A DNA stretch of 64,000 bases from Acinetobacter amyesii (GCF_002018365.1 NZ_MVKX01000012.1:1-64000); one strand, 5' to 3'. Counted from the stretch's first letter, positions 17,573 to 30,393 are shown. Program-made: numbers and translations. Notes: generated by a model not told the origin, from the sequence alone.

Positions 17573-18052
17573 TTATTTCAATGCGATGGTGGCTTTGCTG
17601 CAATTACCGCCTTGTGCAAATGCATATTCGCTAACGGCCTTTTTTCCTGTTTGCTCATCAACCAGTTTTAAATTTGCCCCACCTACAAATGCGCCCATTT
17701 TAATAAATTGCTGAACAAAATATTGTTTACCTGCTTCAGTTTCAATATCCAAATGGTTAGGTGAAAATTCTGATTCAGTCGAAATTGTATGTTTTTGATT
17801 ACCCACTACTTCTTTATAAAAAAATACTCCACGAGAGGTTTCACCTAAACATTCCCCATCTACCCATACATCTTTCTTTAAGGCAGCGCCTTTCACAGAA
17901 GCTGAGCGATATACATAAATTCCTGCATTGCCTTCTTGTGGGGCATTTAGTTGTTTTACTGCTGCTGAAGCATTTTGATCTGCTTTAGGTACGGATGCAC
18001 ACCCAACAAATCCCAAAGATAATAGTAATGTGAAAAAGATTTTATTAGACAT
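17573..18052 (-). CDS. DUF2846 family lipoprotein
   Basis: A 159-residue protein with lipobox VGC (FVGCASV) and a DUF2846 domain (GIYVYRSASVKGAALKKDVW, VDGECLGETSRGVFFY...). Such proteins are envelope lipoproteins of unknown role. The frame extends to an ATG at 18082, but TGGAATTA just before the ATG-ATG pair at 18055/18052 supports the shorter start, giving a proper signal peptide. Directly downstream of the atp operon on the same strand but separated from it by a strong terminator. Confidence 0.75.
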   Translation of the reverse strand: MSNKIFFTLLLSLGFVGCASVPKADQNASAAVKQLNAPQEGNAGIYVYRSASVKGAALKKDVWVDGECLGETSRGVFFYKEVVGNQKHTISTESEFSPNHLDIETEAGKQYFVQQFIKMGAFVGGANLKLVDEQTGKKAVSEYAFAQGGNCSKATIALK

Positions 18053-18142
18053 CATTAATTCCATTGATATATTTTTAAGCATATGAAAAATAACAATTAA
18101 TCAAAATATAATCAAATTTATTTATTATTCAGCCATAAAAAA

Positions 18143-18159
18143 ACCACCCTTTCGGGTGG
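18143..18159 (-). terminator. Terminator of the atp operon
   Basis: Minus-strand stem CCACCC / GGGTGG with a GAAA tetraloop followed by seven T, about 23 bp after atpC. Confidence 0.93.
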
Positions 18160-18182
18160 CTCTTTCAATCTCAAACTGCGTC

Positions 18183-18602
18183 TTATTGAGCGCGGTTTTT
18201 GATTTTGCGGATGGTTTCCAACTGAGCAGCAGTTTCTGCAAGAGCAGCCAAAGCAGCAGCTGAGTCCAAGTCGCTCTTTTGATTTGCTAACAATTGTTCA
18301 GCTTGTTTACGAGCTTCAATAATTGCTGCTTCATCAAGGTTGTCAGCACGTACTGCAGTATCTGCAAGTACAGTAACAACGTGCGGTTGAACTTCTAGTA
18401 CACCACCTGATACATAGATTAATTCTTCTGTACCATTTTCAAGCAGAACGCGGATTGCGCCCGGCTTGAGCAAAGTTACTAGTGGCGCATGGCCAGGCAT
18501 AATACCCAACTCACCACCAGCACCTTTAGCAATTAGCATAGTTACAGTGCCAGAGTACAAAGACTCTTTAACACTTACAACGTCACATTGCATAGTTGAC
18601 AT
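18183..18602 (-). CDS. atpC: ATP synthase F1 subunit epsilon
   Basis: A 139-residue subunit with N-terminal beta-sandwich (MQCDVVSVKESLYSGTVTML, GELGIMPGHAPLVTLLKPG) and a C-terminal helical hairpin rich in Ala/Gln that can inhibit ATP hydrolysis. It binds gamma in the central stalk. Last gene of the operon, 26 bp after atpD, and followed by the operon terminator. Confidence 0.96.
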   Translation of the reverse strand: MSTMQCDVVSVKESLYSGTVTMLIAKGAGGELGIMPGHAPLVTLLKPGAIRVLLENGTEELIYVSGGVLEVQPHVVTVLADTAVRADNLDEAAIIEARKQAEQLLANQKSDLDSAAALAALAETAAQLETIRKIKNRAQ

Positions 18603-18628
18603 GAGAATCTCCTAAATTAGGTAACTAA

Positions 18629-20038
<1,410 letters not shown>

Positions 20039-20052
20039 TCAAACTAATAATG

Positions 20053-20922
20053 TTAAACGGCAGCGGCACCACCAACGATCTCAGAGATTTCCTGAGTAAT
20101 CGCGGCTTGACGCAGCTTGTTATAAATAAGTTGTAGGCTCTTGATCAATTCACCCGCGTTATCAGTTGCAGCTTTCATTGCAACCATACGAGCAGACTGT
20201 TCACATGCGATGTTTTCAATCACACCTTGATAAACCATAGACTCAATGTAACGAACCAATAAACCATTTAAAAGCTCTTCAGCTTCTGGTTCATAGATAT
20301 AGTCCCAACCGTATTGACGGTTTAGACCTTCGCTTTCCTCAGCAGCTGCTAAAGGAACAAGCTGTTCGATTTTTTGGTTTTGAGTCATGGCGTTGACAAA
20401 GCCGTTTGACACTAGATAAATACGATCTAACTCGCCTTTATCAAACGCGTCTAACATCACCTGTACAGAACCAGTTAACTGTTCAAGACTCGGAGCATCA
20501 CCTACGTTTGTAGTTGCACCAAGAACTTTACCGCCGTAGTTTTTAAAAAACGAAACCGCTTTTTGACCAATTAAAGCAAATTGAACTTCAATTGACTGCT
20601 CTTGTTGCTGTTGTACGTGTTTTACCACTTTTTTGAACAAGTTAATGTTCAAACCACCAGCAAGGCCACGATCTGAAGAAACAATGATATAGCCAACGCG
20701 CTTTACAGGACGTTCAACCATATAACGGTGTTTGTATTCAGGATTCGCTTGTACCAAATGAGCAATTACACGGTGCATATTTTCGGCATACGGACGGCCT
20801 TGAGCCATGCGCTCTTGCGCACGACGCATCTTAGAAGCTGCTACCATCTGCATCGCGCGAGTAATTTTCTGCGTGCTTTTGATACTAGCTACTTTGGCGC
20901 GAATTTCTTTTAAATTTGCCAT
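20053..20922 (-). CDS. atpG: ATP synthase F1 subunit gamma
   Basis: A 289-residue central-stalk rotor. The N-terminal ([36 protein letters not shown]) and C-terminal helices form the coiled coil within the alpha3beta3 ring, with the conserved [11 protein letters not shown] segment in between. Normal length and place in the operon. Confidence 0.97.
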   Translation of the reverse strand: MANLKEIRAKVASIKSTQKITRAMQMVAASKMRRAQERMAQGRPYAENMHRVIAHLVQANPEYKHRYMVERPVKRVGYIIVSSDRGLAGGLNINLFKKVVKHVQQQQEQSIEVQFALIGQKAVSFFKNYGGKVLGATTNVGDAPSLEQLTGSVQVMLDAFDKGELDRIYLVSNGFVNAMTQNQKIEQLVPLAAAEESEGLNRQYGWDYIYEPEAEELLNGLLVRYIESMVYQGVIENIACEQSARMVAMKAATDNAGELIKSLQLIYNKLRQAAITQEISEIVGGAAAV

Positions 20923-21010
20923 ACGCTTAACCTAGTATTCGAAAGCCCTTTCGAGCTTCCGAAGGTTGATCCGTGAACCAAACCAAAACCAGATTCAACA
21001 CAGTTGAATC

Positions 21011-22555
21011 TTAGTAAGTTTGAGTCGCTTTAAAGCTTTCAATACCTGCTTTGATTGCTGCTTCGATTTCTTTATCGTAAGCACCAGTCTCGTCAATTTT
21101 TTGCATTAACGCAGCATTTTCTGAACGGAAGTAAGAGATCAACGCAGCATCAAATGCAACGATTTTCTTCACTTCTACGTCAGCCATGTAGCCTTCGTTA
21201 GATGCATAAATTGAAACAGCTTGGTCAGCAATTGAGTATGGAGCATATTGTTTTTGCTTCATAAGCTCAGTTACACGTTGACCATGTTCAAGCTGTTTAC
21301 GAGTTGCTTCGTCAAGGTCAGAAGCGAACTGAGCAAACGCAGCTAATTCACGGTATTGCGCAAGAGCGGTACGGATACCACCTGACAATTTTTTGATGAT
21401 CTTAGTTTGAGCAGAACCACCAACACGTGATACAGAGATACCCGCGTTCACAGCAGGACGAATACCTGCGTTGAATAATGATGTTTCTAAGAAGATCTGA
21501 CCGTCAGTAATCGAAATTACGTTTGTAGGTACGAATGCAGATACGTCACCGGCTTGAGTTTCAATAATCGGTAATGCAGTTAATGAACCAGTTTGGCCTT
21601 TAACTTCACCGTTAGTGAATTTCTCAACGTAGTCAGCAGATACACGTGAAGCACGTTCAAGTAAACGTGAGTGTAGATAGAATACGTCACCAGGATATGC
21701 TTCACGACCTGGTGGACGACGTAGAAGCAATGAAATTTGACGGTAAGCAACAGCTTGTTTAGACAAGTCATCATAAATGATAAGCGCGTCTTCACCGCGG
21801 TCACGGAAGTACTCACCCATTGTACAACCAGCATACGGAGCAAGATACTGCATTGCTGCAGGATCAGCTGCAGCAGCTGCTACAACAGTTGTGTACGCCA
21901 TAGCGCCAGTTTCTTCTAGCTTGCGCACAACGTTAGCGATAGTCGATTGTTTTTGACCAATTGCTACGTATACACATTTAATGCCAGAATTTTTCTGAGC
22001 GATGATCGCATCGATCGCCATAGCTGTTTTACCAGTTTGACGGTCACCGATGATCAACTCACGTTGACCACGACCAACAGGGATCATTGTATCTACTGAT
22101 TTATAACCAGTTTGTACAGGTTGATCCACTGATTGACGCCAAATTACGCCTGGTGCTACTTTTTCAACAGCATCAGTAAGTTTTGCGTCAATAGGGCCTT
22201 TACCATCAATTGGGTTACCCAAAGCATCTACTACACGGCCTAAAAGTTCTGGACCAACCGGAACTTCTAATACACGACCTGTGCAACGAGCTTTTTGACC
22301 TTCTTGAAGGCTTAAGTAGTTACCTAAGACAACGGCACCCACTGAATCCTGTTCTAGGTTCAGTGCCATACCAAATAAGCCGCCGTCGAATTCGATCATT
22401 TCACCGTACATTGCATCAGCAAGGCCGTGAATGCGCACAATACCGTCGGAAACCATAACAATGGTCCCTTCGTTCTTAGCGGTCGCGCTGGTGTCCAGAT
22501 CGCCGATACGCTGTTTAATGAGCGCACTGATCTCGGATGGATTCAGTTGTTGCAT
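21011..22555 (-). CDS. atpA: ATP synthase F1 subunit alpha
   Basis: A 514-residue non-catalytic nucleotide-binding subunit. Walker A GDRQTGKT (about 170-177), Walker [13 protein letters not shown] and the arginine-finger region ([11 protein letters not shown]) are intact. A TTG-initiated longer frame (22570) overlaps, but the ATG at 22555 with GAGG upstream gives the standard [10 protein letters not shown] start. There is an 88-bp gap before atpG. Confidence 0.97.
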   Translation of the reverse strand: MQQLNPSEISALIKQRIGDLDTSATAKNEGTIVMVSDGIVRIHGLADAMYGEMIEFDGGLFGMALNLEQDSVGAVVLGNYLSLQEGQKARCTGRVLEVPVGPELLGRVVDALGNPIDGKGPIDAKLTDAVEKVAPGVIWRQSVDQPVQTGYKSVDTMIPVGRGQRELIIGDRQTGKTAMAIDAIIAQKNSGIKCVYVAIGQKQSTIANVVRKLEETGAMAYTTVVAAAAADPAAMQYLAPYAGCTMGEYFRDRGEDALIIYDDLSKQAVAYRQISLLLRRPPGREAYPGDVFYLHSRLLERASRVSADYVEKFTNGEVKGQTGSLTALPIIETQAGDVSAFVPTNVISITDGQIFLETSLFNAGIRPAVNAGISVSRVGGSAQTKIIKKLSGGIRTALAQYRELAAFAQFASDLDEATRKQLEHGQRVTELMKQKQYAPYSIADQAVSIYASNEGYMADVEVKKIVAFDAALISYFRSENAALMQKIDETGAYDKEIEAAIKAGIESFKATQTY

Positions 22556-22597
22556 TGCGCTATACCTCAATCTTTTTAAAGTTCAGTCTTCGAGCTG

Positions 22598-23134
22598 TTA
22601 AGCAAGAAGACGAGTCCGCATTTTTTCAAGCTTGTTAAGCGCAGAATCATCTATCACTTGGTCGCCTGCACGAATAACTACACCCGCGATTAACGCTGGG
22701 TTAACTTCTACAGAAACATTTACGGCAGCTTCGAATTTTTTCTCTAATGCATGCGCAAGTAATTGTTCTTGTACAGAAGTCAATGGGAATGCAGATTCAA
22801 TCACTACATCCACAGTATTGTTATTCTGTGATTTGAGCTGTTCGTATTCTTCTGAAATTTCAGGAAGAAGTGCCAGACGGTCATTATCGGCAAGCAATGT
22901 CAAAAAGTTTGACACTGCTGCAGTCTGGTCTTCACCTAAAACTTTTGCGAAAACACTTACCTGCTCAGCAGGAGTAAGCTCAGGGCGATTTAGATAAGCT
23001 GAAAATGCTTCGTCTTGCACCGCAGCACTGAGCAAATTCAATGCATTTGACCAAGCGTCAGTTGCATTTTGCTCAGAAGCGTAAGCAAATGCTGCTTTAG
23101 CGTATGGGCGTGCCAACGTCAAGAGTTCAGCCAT
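22598..23134 (-). CDS. atpH: ATP synthase F1 subunit delta
   Basis: A 178-residue peripheral-stalk subunit linking b to the top of F1. N-terminal helical domain ([16 protein letters not shown], the OSCP signature region) and the conserved C-terminal stretch [26 protein letters not shown] are both present. Twelve bp after atpF. Confidence 0.96.
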   Translation of the reverse strand: MAELLTLARPYAKAAFAYASEQNATDAWSNALNLLSAAVQDEAFSAYLNRPELTPAEQVSVFAKVLGEDQTAAVSNFLTLLADNDRLALLPEISEEYEQLKSQNNNTVDVVIESAFPLTSVQEQLLAHALEKKFEAAVNVSVEVNPALIAGVVIRAGDQVIDDSALNKLEKMRTRLLA

Positions 23135-23146
23135 AATCCGCCTCTC

Positions 23147-23617
23147 TTAAAGTTTAGCAGCCAGCTGAGTCAGCATGGCATTGTGAGCTTCTGCGTCAAC
23201 TTGCTGGTTCAGAATTTTTTCTGCGCCAGTAACTGCAAGAGCAGCAACTTGTTGACGTAATTCTTCGCGAGCAGCATTGATTTCAGTATCAACAGCTTCT
23301 TTAGCTTGTTGACGAATACGCTCACCTTCAGCCGCAGCTTGAGTACGCGCTTCTTCTACCAATTGCGCACCACGACGGTTCGCTTGTTCGATCAATTGAG
23401 CCGCTTGTGCTTTAGCCGCGTCTAATTCAGCTTTCACTTGTGCTTGCGCATCCGCAAGGTCAGCTTTTGCTTTTTCAGCAGCGTTTAAGCCATCAGCGAT
23501 TTTACGCTGACGCTCACTAATCGCATTGATTAGTGGTGGCCATACAAACTTCATGCAGAATGCGACAAAAATCGCAAATGCAATCGCTTGGCCAATCAAT
23601 GTGAGGTTGATATTCAT
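23147..23617 (-). CDS. atpF: ATP synthase F0 subunit b
   Basis: A 156-residue subunit with one N-terminal membrane helix (about 5-27) followed by a long charged, Ala/Gln/Lys-rich helix that forms the right-handed dimeric peripheral stalk. E. coli b has the same length. Located between atpE and atpH. Confidence 0.96.
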   Translation of the reverse strand: MNINLTLIGQAIAFAIFVAFCMKFVWPPLINAISERQRKIADGLNAAEKAKADLADAQAQVKAELDAAKAQAAQLIEQANRRGAQLVEEARTQAAAEGERIRQQAKEAVDTEINAAREELRQQVAALAVTGAEKILNQQVDAEAHNAMLTQLAAKL

Positions 23618-23655
23618 TGCTATTCCTCAATAGTTTAATTTAGGAATTAAGCTGA

Positions 23656-23910
<255 letters not shown>

Positions 23911-23985
23911 TCAGAGGTTAGGTTTATACCAAATTAAGTTAAAAAATTGTGTGCCCAACCACCCTTTGACAGTTGAGCAATACCA

Positions 23986-24864
<879 letters not shown>

Positions 24865-24963
24865 TCACACCTGGTCAATGTCAAAACTAATAGAGAAAAC
24901 GAATATCGCGTGCTGCCTGATATCTCGTTACTCTCCAAAAAACTTTTCAATTTTTTGTTGTGT

Positions 24964-25362
24964 TTATACTCGTTTTTTTAAGCGTGTTGCCCAAAAAGGA
25001 GCGACCCACGACATACTTTGTACGAGCATAAAACCACAAAACAATGCCACCGCTGACAACGGTTTGACATTGATCAAAATCAAAATGAATCCAACAATCA
25101 CGATTGCAAACTTGCCCATTAAGCCACGATACATGTTTGACAGCACCTGTTTAGAGGCACGGGCACCAGCCGCACGAAACGACTGCCATGAAAAGTAGCT
25201 ACTTGCTAGCCAACATACCAACGCACCCAAAGCTGCACTATATGCTGTGATTGTGTCTTTAAAGACCCAACCAATCAGGGCTGAAACAGGAATCATTACT
25301 GCTTGTAAGATGACTAAAGCTTTCGCTAATCGTCGATCAATCATGCGACTAGTTCGACTCAT
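24964..25362 (-). CDS. atpI: ATP synthase assembly protein AtpI
   Basis: A 132-residue protein with four predicted membrane helices and a basic N-terminus. AtpI helps c-ring assembly or Mg uptake and is non-essential in other bacteria. First gene of the operon, 56 bp after the predicted transcription start. Sequence is weakly conserved in the family, so the call rests partly on position. Confidence 0.88.
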   Translation of the reverse strand: MSRTSRMIDRRLAKALVILQAVMIPVSALIGWVFKDTITAYSAALGALVCWLASSYFSWQSFRAAGARASKQVLSNMYRGLMGKFAIVIVGFILILINVKPLSAVALFCGFMLVQSMSWVAPFWATRLKKRV

Positions 25363-25425
25363 TTTTGTTCACTCACAGCAATTCTGCTTGACAAGTTTAA
25401 CTGATGATTATTTTTAATCGCAGGC

Positions 25426-25454
25426 ATTATAGAGTTACACCCCTTAACTTGCAA
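25426..25454 (-). promoter_or_regulatory. Promoter of the atp operon
   Basis: On the minus strand: -35 TTGCAA (25454-25449), 17-bp spacer, consensus -10 TATAAT (25431-25426). Predicted start about 25419, giving a leader of some 57 nt before atpI. Confidence 0.8.
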
Positions 25455-25532
25455 TCTTTTCCCGACCTTAGTCGTGTTTTTTTAAATTGGCAAACTGCTT
25501 TCAAACTAATCAATAGTTGTTTATTTTTTACT

Positions 25533-26372
25533 TTACTTTCGTGCATTTAGTGTGCATTTCAGAGTTTCATCAGCCAACATCTTCCATGCTGTTACAAAAT
25601 CCCCTGCCCCACTCATCGTTTCGTCAACCGGTTGAAAGACGATACCACCGAGCTTTTGATACTGATTTTGACTGGCATGTGCTTCTGCAAGTAAGCATAC
25701 TTTTGGCTGCGTGCGATGGTCTTTCAGGTATTTGATTTGTGCCAATGTCGGCGCGACATGTGGATCATCTGTCAACGCACCGGTAAATTTCAAATTCAGT
25801 GAGCGCTCAAGATATTGATAGGCATCGTGGTAAGACCAGTAAGGTTGAGCACGGCTCGACACATCGGTTTTTTGTGCTGTGACCAAGAGTTTCTGCGCAA
25901 ATGCACGCGCATTGGCCCAATATTTTTCACGATGTTCTGGAAACTGTTGTGAACGTAACGCGGCTATAAAAAAGCCGATTCGAACCGCATTGTTTGGTTC
26001 AAGCCAGACATGCGTATCAATTGTGCCTTTTAATGCATTGCCACGCACATCCCGTAATGGCAACGCACTGATAATGCCTGAGTCTAAAATAGCGATACTT
26101 TTGCCACTTTCACCCAACATTTTTGCCAATGGTGCTTCGTGTGCATGGCCTAACCATAAAACGAGATTGGCATCTTGCACGGTTTTACGGTGCGCAGGCG
26201 TCAAACTCACATCATGTCCAGATTGATGGTCAAGCAGTAGTTTGGGCTGCTCTACGCCCTTGAGTACATCTTTTGCGATTAGATAAATCGGTTGTGTAGA
26301 AACAACGAGACCTTGCGCCCAGCTCATCACACTGAATAAAGCCAAACTACAAAAAAGAAATACACGGGACAT
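25533..26372 (-). CDS. znuA: Zinc ABC transporter, periplasmic binding protein ZnuA
   Basis: A 279-residue cluster A-1 solute-binding protein with signal peptide ending at SWAQG (about 19). Candidate zinc ligands are the His residues in WLGHAHEA, DTHVWLEP and SYHDAYQY plus a C-terminal Asp/Glu site. The His-rich loop common in other ZnuA proteins is nearly absent. It delivers zinc to ZnuBC encoded divergently. The Zur box lies 28 bp upstream of its start codon. Confidence 0.92.
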   Translation of the reverse strand: MSRVFLFCSLALFSVMSWAQGLVVSTQPIYLIAKDVLKGVEQPKLLLDHQSGHDVSLTPAHRKTVQDANLVLWLGHAHEAPLAKMLGESGKSIAILDSGIISALPLRDVRGNALKGTIDTHVWLEPNNAVRIGFFIAALRSQQFPEHREKYWANARAFAQKLLVTAQKTDVSSRAQPYWSYHDAYQYLERSLNLKFTGALTDDPHVAPTLAQIKYLKDHRTQPKVCLLAEAHASQNQYQKLGGIVFQPVDETMSGAGDFVTAWKMLADETLKCTLNARK

Positions 26373-26399
26373 GGGGAGAGAGCACCATAAAATGAATAG

Positions 26400-26414
26400 T
26401 GTTATAATATAACA
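26400..26414. promoter_or_regulatory. Zur box between znuA and zur-znuCB
   Basis: Palindrome TGTTATA-A-TATAACA, closely matching the Zur box described for Acinetobacter. It sits in the 140-bp gap between divergent znuA and zur, so zinc-loaded Zur can repress both directions, including its own gene. Confidence 0.88.
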
Positions 26415-26511
26415 AAATCGTAAAAAAACCTACGTCTGTTCGTAAGTCCTTACGCTTCATGTTAAGATTTAAAGTCTTTTTCTTTATACAGTTTCGTACT
26501 CGAGGTTGGCT

Positions 26512-27009
26512 ATGAGCGCATGTTCACACGAACATCATAATGCTTTGCATGGTGTACACGATCATCATAATGTCGAACAGCGCCTTGCTGAAGCTGAGAG
26601 TCTCTGTAGTGCGACGGGTGCTCGACTTACGCCCTTGCGTAAAGAAGTATTGGAACTGATCTTAAATGCAACGGGGCCAATGGGTGCTTATGACCTTTTG
26701 GCTAAAATCAAAAGTGAGTCTGACCGACCTGCAGCGCCACCGACAGTGTACCGTACACTGGATTTTCTGCTTGAAAAAGGTTTGATTCACCGCCTCACGT
26801 CGATTAATGCTTACATCCCATGTTGTCACCCGCGCGAAGGACATCAAGCTGCATTTCTGATTTGCACCGATTGTAAAATAGTCAAAGAAGCATCTGCTCA
26901 AGGCTTGATGGCGCAACTCGATGAATTGTCTGCTTCCGATGGCTTTACGGCACATCACAGTATTATTGAAATTTCAGGGATCTGTCAGCAGTGCCGCAGC
27001 AAACACTAA
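26512..27009 (+). CDS. zur: Zinc uptake regulator Zur (Fur family)
   Basis: A 165-residue repressor. After a His-rich N-terminus (EHHNALHGVHDHHN) comes the winged helix (RLTPLRKEVLELIL... APPTVYRTLDFLLEKGL) and dimer domain with two structural-zinc pairs, CTDC and CQQC. A TTG at 26506 is in frame, but ATG at 26512 has GAGG 6 bases upstream. It overlaps or abuts znuC, so it is the first gene of zur-znuC-znuB. The His-rich N-terminus is unusual for Zur and may bind additional zinc. Confidence 0.93.
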   Translation: MSACSHEHHNALHGVHDHHNVEQRLAEAESLCSATGARLTPLRKEVLELILNATGPMGAYDLLAKIKSESDRPAAPPTVYRTLDFLLEKGLIHRLTSINAYIPCCHPREGHQAAFLICTDCKIVKEASAQGLMAQLDELSASDGFTAHHSIIEISGICQQCRSKH

Positions 27010-27773
27010 ATGTGAAGCCCATTGTGGCTTTAGAGCATGTTCATGTCCGAATCGATGAACGTGACATTTTAAAAAATGTAGATTTCGCCTTACACGAAAA
27101 AGAAATTGTCACCTTGATTGGTCCCAATGGTGCAGGAAAATCCACGCTCATCAAAGTGTTGTTGGGTATTGTAAAACCTGTATCTGGTAAAGTGATCAGC
27201 ATACAAAAATTAAAATTTTCGTATGTGCCACAAAAATTTAATCCATCACACAGCTTACCGCTACGTGTGTGTGATTTATTGGCACTAGAAAAATGTGATG
27301 CCAGCATTAAGCAAGAAATTATTCGTGATACAGGCATTGCCAAGTTACAACAATCTAAAGTTCAGCAATTATCGGGCGGCGAACGTCAACGCGTTCTGAT
27401 TGCACGGGCTTTATTGCGTCAACCGAATGTATTGGTTCTGGATGAACCTATGCAAGGTCTGGATATCCAGTCTGAAGCGGAACTGTATGACTACGTGCGT
27501 AGCTTGCCAGAAAAATATGGCTGTGCAGTTTTGATGGTTTCTCATGATTTACAATGGGTCATGCAAGGAACACATCGTGTGGTTTGCCTCAACAAGCATA
27601 TCTGCTGCAGTGGCTTGCCTGAAAATGTCCAGCAACATCCTGAATATCAAGCGATCTTTGGGACAAATCGTGTGTTCTATCAACACCATCATGATCACTG
27701 TGCGCATGGCGATAGTGCAACACCTTGCCAGCATGACTCTCGTCCTCATATTCACCCTGAACCGGAAGCATAA
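26991..27773 (+). CDS. znuC: Zinc ABC transporter ATP-binding protein ZnuC
   Basis: A 260-residue ATPase: Walker A GPNGAGKST (about 43-51), signature LSGGERQRV, Walker B VLVLDEP and H-loop LMVSHD. The C-terminus ends in a His/Cys-rich tail (YQHHHDHCAHGDS, CQHDSRPHIHPE), probably a metal-sensing extension. The start is a GTG overlapping the end of zur by 19 bp; another in-frame GTG follows at 27012. It energises ZnuB. Confidence 0.92.
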   Translation: MPQQTLNVKPIVALEHVHVRIDERDILKNVDFALHEKEIVTLIGPNGAGKSTLIKVLLGIVKPVSGKVISIQKLKFSYVPQKFNPSHSLPLRVCDLLALEKCDASIKQEIIRDTGIAKLQQSKVQQLSGGERQRVLIARALLRQPNVLVLDEPMQGLDIQSEAELYDYVRSLPEKYGCAVLMVSHDLQWVMQGTHRVVCLNKHICCSGLPENVQQHPEYQAIFGTNRVFYQHHHDHCAHGDSATPCQHDSRPHIHPEPEA

Positions 27774-27776
27774 TCC

Positions 27777-28577
27777 ATGATGGAATGGCTACAACTCCTT
27801 TTGCCAGCATGGATCATGGGCACTTTGCTGGTGTTCCTGACTGCACCCCTCGGCTGTTTAATGCTATGGCGTCGCATGTCATTTTTTGCGGACACCATGG
27901 CACATGGCACTTTACTCGGTGTCGCCATTGCTGGTGCGATGAGTCTACCGCTTTGGACGGGCGTTACATTGATTGCACTTTTATTGGTAGCAATCTTATG
28001 GGTGTTACACGATCCACGCTTGCCCAATGACGCCTTGCTCGCGCTATGTTCAGCAACACTCCTGTGCTCTGGCTTACTCTTCATACAACATTTGCCCAGC
28101 TTAAGACCTGAATTACTCAGCTATTTATTTGGTGATTTGCTCACCATTTCTTGGTCAGATTTGCCTGTCTTTGCAGTGGTGATCATTGTGGCACTGACCG
28201 TGCTGTATAAAAGTTGGCAATCTCAGATTCAGATTGCCATTGACCCCGATATTGCGGTCAGTGAAGGTGTCAGTGCCAAATGGCAACGTCTGATTTTTAT
28301 GTTATTACTGGCATTATTTACCGTATTGGCTTTACGTGCTGTCGGATCATTGCTGATGGGTGCATTGTTAGTGATTCCTGCATTAACCGCTCGTTTATTG
28401 GCGAATTCCCCGAAGCAAATGGTGCTGTGGTCTTTCATCATTGCCCAAGTCGGTGTGACCGTGGGGTTATGGTCGAGTGCTGGTTTAAATACTTCTACAG
28501 GACTGACCATTGTATTAACTATGGCACTGCTCTTTGCCCTAATTTTTATTATGCAAAAATTTAAGAAAGTCGCTTAA
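27777..28577 (+). CDS. znuB: Zinc ABC transporter permease ZnuB
   Basis: A 266-residue inner-membrane protein with about eight to nine helices and the family landmarks of ABC-3 permeases (CLMLWRRMSFFADTMAHGTLLG near the N-terminus; VGSLLMGALLVIPALTARLL). It starts 3 bp after the znuC stop and forms the zinc channel with ZnuC. An alternative ATG is immediately adjacent (27780). Confidence 0.94.
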   Translation: MMEWLQLLLPAWIMGTLLVFLTAPLGCLMLWRRMSFFADTMAHGTLLGVAIAGAMSLPLWTGVTLIALLLVAILWVLHDPRLPNDALLALCSATLLCSGLLFIQHLPSLRPELLSYLFGDLLTISWSDLPVFAVVIIVALTVLYKSWQSQIQIAIDPDIAVSEGVSAKWQRLIFMLLLALFTVLALRAVGSLLMGALLVIPALTARLLANSPKQMVLWSFIIAQVGVTVGLWSSAGLNTSTGLTIVLTMALLFALIFIMQKFKKVA

Positions 28578-28620
28578 GTAACAACTTTCATTGCTTAATT
28601 CGCGACATATCAAAATGAAA

Positions 28621-28647
28621 AAGCCATGCAGTTGCATGGCTTTTTTT
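28621..28647 (+). terminator. Terminator of zur-znuCB
   Basis: Stem AAGCCATGCA / TGCATGGCTT followed by a T-run, about 45 bp after znuB. Confidence 0.9.
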
Positions 28648-28685
28648 GCAAGTCAAATACGATGCTCAGAATCATCTAACTGGAT

Positions 28686-29309
28686 TTATTGATGCACCAA
28701 ACTCAATAAACTCGCCGCACAAGCAAATAGAACTGCAAAGGTACGATTCAAATATTTTTGTTGTTTAGGTGATTTTAACAACCGCAGCACTTTTGCAGCA
28801 AGACCGGTATACCCCGCCATGACAATCAGATCAATGCTAATCATCGTTGCCGCCATAATGACATATTGAATCCATTGGGGTTTGGATAAATCTAAAAACT
28901 GCGGCAAAACCGCCAACAAAAATACAATCGCTTTGGGATTACTCATATTGACCAAAAAACCATGTAAAACTAATTTTGAACGTGATTTATTTGGTAAATC
29001 TTGTTGGATTTCAATCGACTCTGTTGGTGCTGTCCACTGTAAATAAGCCAAATACAATAAATATCCCACACCAAACCATTTCACGATCAGAAAAGCCCAT
29101 GGTGTCGTCGCAAATAAGACCCCTGCCCCAGCTGCAACAATGGCGATCTGAACCAAAAGTGCCAATTGCAGGCCGATGGCATTCCAATACCCATGCTTAA
29201 ACCCAAAATTCAAACCACTCGACATAGACGCAATTGCACCTGCACCAGGGGAAACACTAATCACCCAACATGCCAACATATATGCAATCCAGATTTGATA
29301 GGACATCAT
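28686..29309 (-). CDS. LysE/RhtB family amino-acid exporter
   Basis: A 207-residue inner-membrane protein with six predicted helices and the LysE-family signature near the N-terminus (SVSPGAGAIASMSSGLNFGFKHG) and the FLVNMSNPKAIVFLLAVLPQF motif. It exports amino acids such as homoserine/threonine or lysine; the substrate is not determined by sequence. Convergent with znuB, with a terminator in between. Confidence 0.88.
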   Translation of the reverse strand: MMSYQIWIAYMLACWVISVSPGAGAIASMSSGLNFGFKHGYWNAIGLQLALLVQIAIVAAGAGVLFATTPWAFLIVKWFGVGYLLYLAYLQWTAPTESIEIQQDLPNKSRSKLVLHGFLVNMSNPKAIVFLLAVLPQFLDLSKPQWIQYVIMAATMISIDLIVMAGYTGLAAKVLRLLKSPKQQKYLNRTFAVLFACAASLLSLVHQ

Positions 29310-29465
29310 TAGCTCAAGTTTGAAATGGGTCTGTATTATATGACATTTACTCTATTTTCATGACAATAATGCACGCTAAAAGGCCAAATGAAGGCTACAC
29401 TCTCAGCGCTGCTTAAGGCACAATACACACAGCCACTCAGAAATTATAATTTTTAGGAGCCATGA

Positions 29466-30386
29466 ATGTCTGCTCAATCTGTAATTTTGCCATTACCTTC
29501 AGATCATGCTCGTTTTATTGTTTTACGTTTAAAAGATTTAACGATTAGCGAATTAAAAGAACAACTTGAAGACTTATTTAATACTCGTGATCGTCTAATT
29601 ACCCAACATCCTAATGCACAGATTAAAACAGCTGTGGCTTTTGGACCTGAACTTTGGGCACAACTTTACAGTCAATCTCCGGCAGGCTTTAAACAACTTG
29701 ATCCAATTCAAGGTTCATTTAACATGCCTGTAGCCCCAGCAGATGTACTGATTCACATTGCAGCACAGCGTACAGATATTTGCTTCGCTTTAAGCCAAGC
29801 TTTCTTTGATGGCATTCAAGATAAAGTTGAGGTTTTAGATGAGCGTGTTTGCTTCCGCAATTTCGATGGCCGTGACTTAACTGGCTTTATTGATGGTACT
29901 GAAAACCCTCAATTTCCAGATGACCGTGCTGAAACAGCGCTACTTTCTGAAGATGCTGGCATTTTTGCAGAAGGTTCTTTTGTATTCGCGCAGCGTTATG
30001 CACATAACTTAGATAAATGGAAAAAGTTAAAGGTAGATGCTCAGGAACATGTCATTGGGCGCACCAAACTTGAATCTATTGAGTTGGATGAAGACGAACA
30101 GCCAGAAAACTCACATGTATCACGTACCGTTGTTGAAGATGATGAAGGTGAGGAGCTGGCGATTTTGCGTCATTCATTGCCTTATGGTGATGGTCGTGGC
30201 GACCAAGGTTTGTTCTTTATTGCCTATACCAATGACCTCAGTATTATCGACAGCATGCTGATTCGCATGTTCGGCACTAGCGGTGACGGCATTCACGACC
30301 GCTTACTTCACTTTGTTACGCCAATGGACGGAGCATATTACTTTGCACCAAGTGAAGATTTATTGGAAGAAGTTTTAGAAGGTTAA
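29466..30386 (+). CDS. DyP-type heme peroxidase
   Basis: A 306-residue dye-decolourising peroxidase of the bacterial cytoplasmic type, with no signal peptide. The distal motif GFIDGTENP (140-148) provides the catalytic Asp (D143), and the proximal heme His is probably H217 in NSHVSRT. It uses H2O2 to oxidise organic substrates, the natural one being unknown. No encapsulin gene is adjacent. AGGAG precedes the ATG; own terminator downstream. Confidence 0.9.
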   Translation: MSAQSVILPLPSDHARFIVLRLKDLTISELKEQLEDLFNTRDRLITQHPNAQIKTAVAFGPELWAQLYSQSPAGFKQLDPIQGSFNMPVAPADVLIHIAAQRTDICFALSQAFFDGIQDKVEVLDERVCFRNFDGRDLTGFIDGTENPQFPDDRAETALLSEDAGIFAEGSFVFAQRYAHNLDKWKKLKVDAQEHVIGRTKLESIELDEDEQPENSHVSRTVVEDDEGEELAILRHSLPYGDGRGDQGLFFIAYTNDLSIIDSMLIRMFGTSGDGIHDRLLHFVTPMDGAYYFAPSEDLLEEVLEG

Positions 30387-30393
30387 ATAAATG

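Noticed and set aside
25470..25490. Hairpin CGAC/GTCG as terminator of znuA
   Set aside because: The T-run lies on the plus strand only, while znuA is on the minus strand; the stem is just 4 bp.
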